The notes under the pieces are model-generated. The model did not search any database. It saw nothing but the letters and a program-made list of their open reading frames with translations, and had not been told where the DNA came from. From Solobacterium sp. (lineage in GTDB: Bacteria > Bacillota_I > Bacilli_A > Erysipelotrichales > Erysipelotrichaceae), in assembly GCA_016284975.1 (NCBI GenBank), contig JAEEPV010000051.1:1-11134 (forward strand): a stretch of DNA of 11,134 bases. The letters are read 5' to 3'. Position 1 is the first letter of the stretch, and each line of letters opens with the position of its first letter. Below are positions 6,846 to 11,134 of this stretch, piece by piece. The position numbers and the translations under genes were made by a program.

Positions 6846-7111
6846 TCTTCGTTGTTCTCTTCCAGATAGAAGCGAACAAGTTCCTCGATGATCTCATGCC
6901 GTTCTACGGACTGAATGATGGAACGGGCATTTTTATGGGAAGAAATATAGGCCGGATCGTTGGAAATCAGGTACCCCGCGAGCTGATTGATCGCGTTATA
7001 ACCACGCTCCTCCAGTGCAGAACGCACCAGCATCAGCACCTGCCGGATGTTTTCACGGCGAATATGATCAGCGTCAAAGCTGACAGTCGGTGAAATATCA
7101 ATATTACTCAT
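6842..7111 (-). CDS. ireB: IreB family regulator (UPF0297)
   Basis: IreB is a small protein that acts with a PASTA-domain Ser/Thr kinase (IreK in Enterococcus faecalis, where it is a phosphorylation target) in cell-envelope stress and cephalosporin resistance. The 89-residue product matches the family nearly throughout. The hallmark segment is ALEERGYNAINQLAGYLISNDPAYISSHKNARSII (about 32-66), followed by VERHEIIEELVRFYLEENNEE. The N terminus MSNIDISPTVSFD keeps one threonine (T9, in the TVxF context), matching the second of the two threonines I recall for E. faecalis. A GGAGGTG site precedes the ATG. It lies 60 bases after alaS, with a candidate promoter in that gap, and overlaps ruvX by four bases. 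Confidence 0.95.
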   Translation of the reverse strand: MSNIDISPTVSFDADHIRRENIRQVLMLVRSALEERGYNAINQLAGYLISNDPAYISSHKNARSIIQSVERHEIIEELVRFYLEENNEE

Positions 7112-7135
7112 GGGACACCTCCACTTCTATTACCT

Positions 7136-7165
7136 ATTTTATCTTAACTTATTAAAAAGTGTAGA
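7136..7165 (-). promoter_or_regulatory. Candidate promoter for ireB-ruvX and genes beyond
   Basis: In the AT-rich 60-base alaS-ireB gap, TAAAAT (7136-7141, five of six matches) lies 18 bases from TCTACA (7160-7165, four of six). No convincing terminator was seen after alaS, so read-through from the T-box transcript is also likely. Confidence 0.35.
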
Positions 7166-7171
7166 AAAGAA

Positions 7172-9814
7172 TCAGGCATTTGTGATCCGGCTGCGAACTT
7201 CTTCCAGTGCTTTATCTGCAGAAGTGATGTCCTTGCCGCCAGCCTGAGCCATATCCGGACGTCCGCCGCCGTTGCCGCCGCACAGCTGTGCCGCTGCCTT
7301 AACAAGATCGCCGGCTTTCAGACCCTTCTCAATGGCTGCTTTGGAGGCAGCACATACGAATGTGATCTTATCGCCGTTTACATTGCTTACAAAGACAAGA
7401 CCATCGGTAAGCTTGTTGCGCAGGGTTTCCGCGTAACCTTTCATCGCACCGGTTTCCATGCCGTCTGCTTTCAGAAGCAGTACGGAAAGACCGTTGATCG
7501 ATTCTGCTTTATTCACCTGTTCTCCGGCATTGGCCGCAAGCGCCTTCTGCTTGGATTCCGCAATTTCCTTTTTCAGCGAAGCGTTCTCTTCCAGCAGTGC
7601 CTCGATCTTTTCCTGCAGACCCTGGAAATTCTTCAGACGCATCAGGGATGCCGTCTGCATCAGATATTCTTCTTCCGAGCGGAACGCCTGGTAAGCATCC
7701 ATCTTGGTGATGCTGGTAATACGGCGGACACCGGATCCGATCGATTCTTCGCTGACGATCTTATAGACGCCAAGGCTGCCTGTATTCGATACATGCGTAC
7801 CGCCGCAGAATTCCTTCGAGAAGTCACCCATCGATACGACACGAACGCTGTCTCCGTACTTTTCGTCAAACAGTGCGATCGCTCCGGTCTTCTTGGCTTC
7901 TTCGATCGGAAGTACTTCGGTAACAACATCCACATCCGCCTGAATCATCTGGTTGACCAGACGTTCGATTTCCTTCAGCTGTTCGTCACTGACTTTCTCA
8001 TAATGGTTGAAGTCAAAGCGGGCATAATCCGGACAGTTGTAAGAACCGGCCTGTGCAACATGATCCCCAAGCACAGTGCGAAGTGCACTCTGCAGAAGGT
8101 GCAGGGAACTGTGGTTGGCACGGGTTCTCTGACGGTTAGAGAGATTATAGGTACCGGTAACGGTATCCCCTTCTTTCAGGCAGCCTTCTTTGATTTCAAT
8201 ATGATGAAGCGGCTGATGGTGAGGCGCTTTCTTGACATCCGTTACCTCTGCCTTAAAGCCCTCTCCCTCAAGAATTCCGGTATCAGCGCACTGTCCGCCG
8301 GATTCCGCATAGAAACAGGTCTTTGAAAGAATGACATCACCGGTATCGGTCAGTTCCTTTACCCGGACACCGTCCTTAAACATCGCAAGTACGGTTCCGA
8401 CAGAACTTGTATCGGTATAGCCGGTAAACTCAGACGGTTCTTCGAAATCCATCAGATCCGCTGACTGTCCGTGCATTGACTGTTCACTTCCTCTGGCTTC
8501 CTTTGCACGACGGACCTGTTCCGCCATCTCCCGGTCAAAGCCTTCCATGTCTACGGTATAGCCGGCATCTTCTGCGATCTCGGCCGTCAGTTCTTTCGGG
8601 AATCCATACGTATCATACAGACGGAATACTACTTCACCCGGCAGTACCTTTTCCGCCGCATGGAGTTTCAGCTGCTCATTGAGCAGGTTTTCACCATTGG
8701 CAAGGGTCCGGTGGAAGCTTTCTTCTTCCTGTTTTACAAGACGGGAAACGAGTTCCACTTTCTCCTGCAGGTACGGATAGTAATCCTGCATGATGTCGGC
8801 GACGACCTGTACCAGTTTGTACATGAAGGCCCCTTCGATTCCCAGCTTGATTCCATAACGAACCGCTCTTCTCAATACCCGGCGCAGAACATAGCCGCGG
8901 CCCTCATTAGAGAACATCGCACCGTCTGCGATCGCAAAGGTCACGGTACGGATATGGTCTGCAATTACGCGGTAAGCCATCTTATATTCCCGTTCGGAAT
9001 ACGGATGTTTTGCGTAAGTTTCAGTCGCATGAATGATCGGAAGGAAGAGATCCGTATCAAAGTTGGTCTCTCCGTTCTGGATCAGAGCGACCAGACGTTC
9101 AAGGCCCATACCGGTATCGATATTCTTATGCGGCAGTTCCTTGTACTCACTGCGCGGCATCTCATCCGGACGGCAGTCATACTGTGAGAACACGACATTC
9201 CAGACTTCAATGTAGCGGTCGTTTTCAATATCTTCAAAAAACAGCTTTTCACCGAGTCCCTGCGGATCGTATTCCGGTCCGCGGTCATAATACAGTTCCG
9301 TGTCCGGTCCGCCCGGGCCTCTTCCGATCTCCCAGAAGTTGTCTTCGGTTTTACGGATATGAGACGGATCCATGCCGACCTTGACCCAGAGATCATACGC
9401 TTCCTGATCATCCGGATAGACGGTGACATACATTTTTTCTTTCGGGAAGCCGACCCATTCCGGACTGGTCAGAAATTCCCATGCCCAGGGAATTGCCTCC
9501 TGCTTGAAATAATCACCGATGGAAAAGTTGCCGAGCATCTCAAAGAACGTATGGTGACGTGCGGTCTTACCGACATTCTCAATGTCATTGGTACGGATTG
9601 ACTTCTGGGCATTGCAAATGCGGTTGCACTTGGGTTTCTCCGTTCCGTCAAAATACTTTTTCAGGGCTGATACGCCTGCATTGATCCAAAGAAGCGTAGG
9701 ATCGTTGTGCGGAATCAGGCTTGCGCCCGGTTCCACCATGGAGCCCTTCGACTGAAAGAAGTCGAGGAACATCTGCCTGACCTGATTGCCGGTCAACTGT
9801 TTCTGTTCTGTCAT
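7172..9814 (-). CDS. alaS: Alanyl-tRNA synthetase
   Basis: AlaS attaches alanine to tRNA-Ala in the cytoplasm and clears serine or glycine mischarged to it. The 880-residue product is full length. The class II catalytic domain (about 1-250) carries RTNDIENVGKTARHHTFFEMLGNFSIGDYF (74-103) and the later motif GMGLERL (235-241). The tRNA-recognition helical region follows (about 250-460). The editing domain (about 560-705) has the zinc-site residues H568 and H572 (NHSSLH) and C670 and H674 (CGGTH). A coiled coil lies at about 730-765, and the C-terminal C-Ala domain ends with the GGNGGGRPDMAQAGG segment. A GGAGG site precedes the ATG. Expression is controlled by the T-box leader directly upstream, and ireB follows after 60 bases. 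All key residues I know of are present. Confidence 0.98.
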   Translation of the reverse strand: MTEQKQLTGNQVRQMFLDFFQSKGSMVEPGASLIPHNDPTLLWINAGVSALKKYFDGTEKPKCNRICNAQKSIRTNDIENVGKTARHHTFFEMLGNFSIGDYFKQEAIPWAWEFLTSPEWVGFPKEKMYVTVYPDDQEAYDLWVKVGMDPSHIRKTEDNFWEIGRGPGGPDTELYYDRGPEYDPQGLGEKLFFEDIENDRYIEVWNVVFSQYDCRPDEMPRSEYKELPHKNIDTGMGLERLVALIQNGETNFDTDLFLPIIHATETYAKHPYSEREYKMAYRVIADHIRTVTFAIADGAMFSNEGRGYVLRRVLRRAVRYGIKLGIEGAFMYKLVQVVADIMQDYYPYLQEKVELVSRLVKQEEESFHRTLANGENLLNEQLKLHAAEKVLPGEVVFRLYDTYGFPKELTAEIAEDAGYTVDMEGFDREMAEQVRRAKEARGSEQSMHGQSADLMDFEEPSEFTGYTDTSSVGTVLAMFKDGVRVKELTDTGDVILSKTCFYAESGGQCADTGILEGEGFKAEVTDVKKAPHHQPLHHIEIKEGCLKEGDTVTGTYNLSNRQRTRANHSSLHLLQSALRTVLGDHVAQAGSYNCPDYARFDFNHYEKVSDEQLKEIERLVNQMIQADVDVVTEVLPIEEAKKTGAIALFDEKYGDSVRVVSMGDFSKEFCGGTHVSNTGSLGVYKIVSEESIGSGVRRITSITKMDAYQAFRSEEEYLMQTASLMRLKNFQGLQEKIEALLEENASLKKEIAESKQKALAANAGEQVNKAESINGLSVLLLKADGMETGAMKGYAETLRNKLTDGLVFVSNVNGDKITFVCAASKAAIEKGLKAGDLVKAAAQLCGGNGGGRPDMAQAGGKDITSADKALEEVRSRITNA

Positions 9815-9830
9815 TTACCTATCCTCCAAT

Positions 9831-9854
9831 AAAAAAACCTGCATCATATGCAGG
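9831..9854 (-). terminator. T-box intrinsic terminator before alaS
   Basis: On the minus strand CCTGCAT, a three-base loop ATG and ATGCAGG form a perfect 7-bp stem (9838-9854), followed by seven T residues (9831-9837). It lies 16 bases before the alaS start and shares its 5' arm with the antiterminator. Confidence 0.93.
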
Positions 9855-10053
9855 AACGTTTTTCACGCGGTACCATCCTGTTTCGTATTTATTCCTAAAC
9901 ACGCACTTAATTCAGCCGATAACGCAGGCAGGCGGCGCGGATTGGGCGCTCTCCAAAGCAGCTTCATGAATCGTTCCCCCAAAGACTTTCACCGGCCGTC
10001 TTTTCTCTGTCGAACGGAAGCAGATCCATTACTTGACTTTTTCTCAGATTTCG
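9831..10053 (-). ncRNA. T-box riboswitch leader of alaS (alanine specifier)
   Basis: This cis-acting leader senses uncharged tRNA-Ala and, when it binds, prevents termination before alaS. The T-box core TGGTACCGCG is at 9866-9875. Its UGGU would pair with the ACCA end of tRNA-Ala, which has A as its discriminator base. CAGGA just before the core can pair with UCCUG further on to form the antiterminator, which competes with the terminator at 9831-9854. In Stem I, AAAGAC and GUCUUU enclose a loop with the conserved GGUGA, CGUUC and GAACG form a lower helix, and AUGGAUC pairs with GAUUCAU next to an AGUA motif. The specifier is inferred as GCU (9960-9962), an alanine codon followed by a purine. 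The 5' end is estimated from the candidate promoter. The stems between Stem I and the antiterminator were not resolved by eye. Confidence 0.93.
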
Positions 10054-10059
10054 ACTGTT

Positions 10060-10068
10060 ATCATAACA
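10060..10068 (-). promoter_or_regulatory. Candidate extended -10 promoter of the alaS T-box transcript
   Basis: TGTTATGAT on the minus strand is an extended -10 element (TGn followed by TATGAT, five of six matches). No good -35 lies 17 bases upstream (about TTTCTT). Transcription would start near 10053, just before the T-box Stem I, which fits its position. Confidence 0.5.
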
Positions 10069-10133
10069 TTCTTTCTATGGATAAGAAACAGAATAATGAA
10101 AATTAATATTACATGCAAAAAGCGTTTTTCTCA

Positions 10134-10162
10134 TTGACCAATGATACTTCGTGTAATAAAAT
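10134..10162 (+). promoter_or_regulatory. Strong sigma-A-type promoter for the rightward transporter gene
   Basis: TTGACC (10134-10139, five of six matches) and TAAAAT (10157-10162, five of six) are separated by exactly 17 bases. The predicted start is near 10169, giving a leader of about 33 bases with no room for a riboswitch. It is divergent from the alaS T-box promoter, about 66 bases away. A short AT-rich inverted repeat (AAAAA GCG TTTTT, 10117-10129) lies just upstream of the -35. Confidence 0.75.
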
Positions 10163-10186
10163 TTCAGAGTGTGTAAACACTTTCAG
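10162..10186 (+). promoter_or_regulatory. Candidate operator at the predicted transcription start
   Basis: AGTGT (10168-10172) and ACACT (10177-10181) form an inverted repeat around GTAA. The unit is flanked by two copies of TTTCAG (10162-10167 and 10181-10186). It covers the predicted start of transcription, where a bound repressor would block the promoter, or it could form a small 5' RNA hairpin. The short arms mean chance cannot be ruled out. Confidence 0.35.
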
Positions 10187-10201
10187 GGGGAATGAAAACA
10201 A

Positions 10202-11134
10202 ATGAAAAAATTTACAAAAGTTTTGATTTCGAGCCTGCTGTGTCTCGGTATGACTGCATGTGCAGGAAGCACCACAGCCACAACAGGCAGTAACGAACCT
10301 GCCGGCAATGCCGGCGGCAGTACAGAAGGCAAAAAGTTCAATGTCGGCATCGTCCAGCTGGTACAGCATGTCGCACTCGATGCGGCAGCACAGGGTTTCC
10401 AGGATGAACTGGTTGCGGAGCTTGGTGCAGATGCGGTTGACTTCAATGTCCAGAATGCCAGCGGCGACAGCGCTACCTGCGCTTCCATCGTTTCCGGCTT
10501 TGTAACAGAAAAGTCCGATCTGATTCTTGCGATTGCCACCCCTGCTCTTCAGGCGGCAGCAAACGGCACTGCGGATATTCCGGTCCTTGGTACAGCGATT
10601 ACCGAATATGGAACCGCACTTGAAATTGATGATTTCAATGGAACTGTCGGAACCAATGTCTCCGGTACTTCCGATCTTGCGCCGCTCGATCAGCAGGCAG
10701 ATATGTTTGATGAACTGCTGCCGGATGCCAAAAAGATCGGTATTCTCTACTGCTCTGCAGAAGCCAACTCCAAATATCAGGCGGAAGCAGTCAAGAAGTG
10801 TCTGGAAGAAAAAGGCAAGACGGTTACGGTCAAGACTTTTACAGATTCCAATGATGTACAGGCAGTCACCACTTCCATCGTTTCGGAAGTAGATGCGCTC
10901 TATATTCCGACCGACAACACTGCAGCATCCAACACCGGACTGATTGATGCGGTTGCCTCCGAAGCAGGTGTTCCGATCATCTGCGGTGAAGAAGGCATCA
11001 TGGCAGGCTGCGGTATCGCTACGCTTTCAATCGACTACTATGAACTTGGCAAAACAACCGGTGACATGGCTGCGAAGATTCTCCAGGGCGTAACAAAGGT
11101 AAATGAAATGCCGATCGAATACTATCAGAAACCG
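10202..11134 (+). CDS. ABC transporter substrate-binding lipoprotein, TrpX-like (ABC_sub_bind family), 3' end cut
   Basis: This is the extracellular solute receptor of an ABC importer. Family members are often annotated as tryptophan or aromatic amino acid binding (TrpX), but the ligand here is not settled. The window holds 311 residues, probably lacking only a short C-terminal end. A lipoprotein signal peptide (MKKFTKVLISSLLCLGMTAC) puts the lipidated cysteine at C20. A Gly/Ser/Thr-rich tether follows (21-44). The two-lobed binding domain has the family signatures VGIVQLVQHVALDAAAQGF (48-66), DLILAIATPALQAAA, the GTNVSGTSDLAP segment, KIGILYCSAEANS, ALYIPTDNT and SIDYYELGKTTGDMAAKIL. The ATG follows an AGGGGG site at 11 bases, rather long spacing. 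A nearer out-of-frame ATG at 10192 does not encode this protein. Permease and ATPase genes are expected to the right, outside the window. It is oriented opposite to everything to its left and has its own promoter. Confidence 0.93.
   Translation, partial: MKKFTKVLISSLLCLGMTACAGSTTATTGSNEPAGNAGGSTEGKKFNVGIVQLVQHVALDAAAQGFQDELVAELGADAVDFNVQNASGDSATCASIVSGFVTEKSDLILAIATPALQAAANGTADIPVLGTAITEYGTALEIDDFNGTVGTNVSGTSDLAPLDQQADMFDELLPDAKKIGILYCSAEANSKYQAEAVKKCLEEKGKTVTVKTFTDSNDVQAVTTSIVSEVDALYIPTDNTAASNTGLIDAVASEAGVPIICGEEGIMAGCGIATLSIDYYELGKTTGDMAAKILQGVTKVNEMPIEYYQKP

Noticed and set aside
7142..7171. Intrinsic terminator after alaS
   Set aside because: Only a four-base AT pairing (ACTT/AAGT) is present in a T-rich stretch, too weak to call a terminator.
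7793..9187. Long plus-strand open frames (7793-8326 and 8660-9187)
   Set aside because: They are shadows of the alaS reading frame, with low-complexity cysteine- and phenylalanine-rich products and no recognisable motif.
10117..10129. Classical CcpA binding site (cre) before the transporter promoter
   Set aside because: Only the AAGCGTTTT core fits. The outer TG and CA positions of the consensus are missing, so I did not annotate it as cre.
10109..10539. Minus-strand open frames opposite the solute-binding protein gene
   Set aside because: The plus-strand frame has a lipoprotein signal and full family signatures. The antisense products have none.

Overview
The window reads as a chromosomal housekeeping segment of a low-to-moderate GC Gram-positive bacterium (Bacillota). 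Four things point there: an alanyl-tRNA synthetase led by a T-box riboswitch, the alaS-ireB-ruvX-DUF1292-mltG gene order with udk and greA further on (as in Bacillus), Bacillota-type comEA/comEC/holA genes, and strong AGGAGG-like ribosome binding sites. The protein sequences look most like the Erysipelotrichia branch, but that placement is from memory of family sequences and is only moderately certain.

Layout. Positions 1-10068 hold one long leftward block. In the direction of transcription it runs: a promoter and T-box leader (about 10068 to 9831), alaS, ireB, ruvX, a DUF1292 gene, mltG, a NUDIX hydrolase, udk, greA, comEA, comEC and holA. The frame of holA is open to the left edge, where its stop is probably the very next base. 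Genes from ireB onward are packed with overlaps or gaps of 75 bases or less. Candidate internal promoters lie before ireB, greA and holA. To the right, a divergent and well-formed sigma-A-type promoter (10134-10162) drives a rightward lipoprotein gene for a solute-binding protein of the ABC_sub_bind (TrpX-like) family, cut by the right edge.

How the genes fit together. alaS charges tRNA-Ala and is controlled by uncharged tRNA-Ala through the leader. IreB links to PASTA-kinase signalling at the cell envelope, and MltG cuts nascent peptidoglycan. RuvX/YqgF is a resolvase-fold nuclease with a 16S rRNA processing role. Udk salvages uridine and cytidine, the NUDIX enzyme probably sanitises nucleotides, and GreA rescues stalled RNA polymerase. 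ComEA and ComEC bind DNA and pass it across the membrane, and HolA loads the replicative clamp. This joins two clusters that are separate in Bacillus subtilis (alaS...greA and comEA...holA).

No mobile element, CRISPR array, rRNA or tRNA gene was seen, and I see no evidence of a wholly new system. The observations most worth checking are a ComEC whose usual channel-domain signature is badly degraded, a perfect 22-bp palindrome across the ruvX stop codon, a possible leaderless promoter for holA, and an inverted repeat at the predicted start of the transporter transcript.
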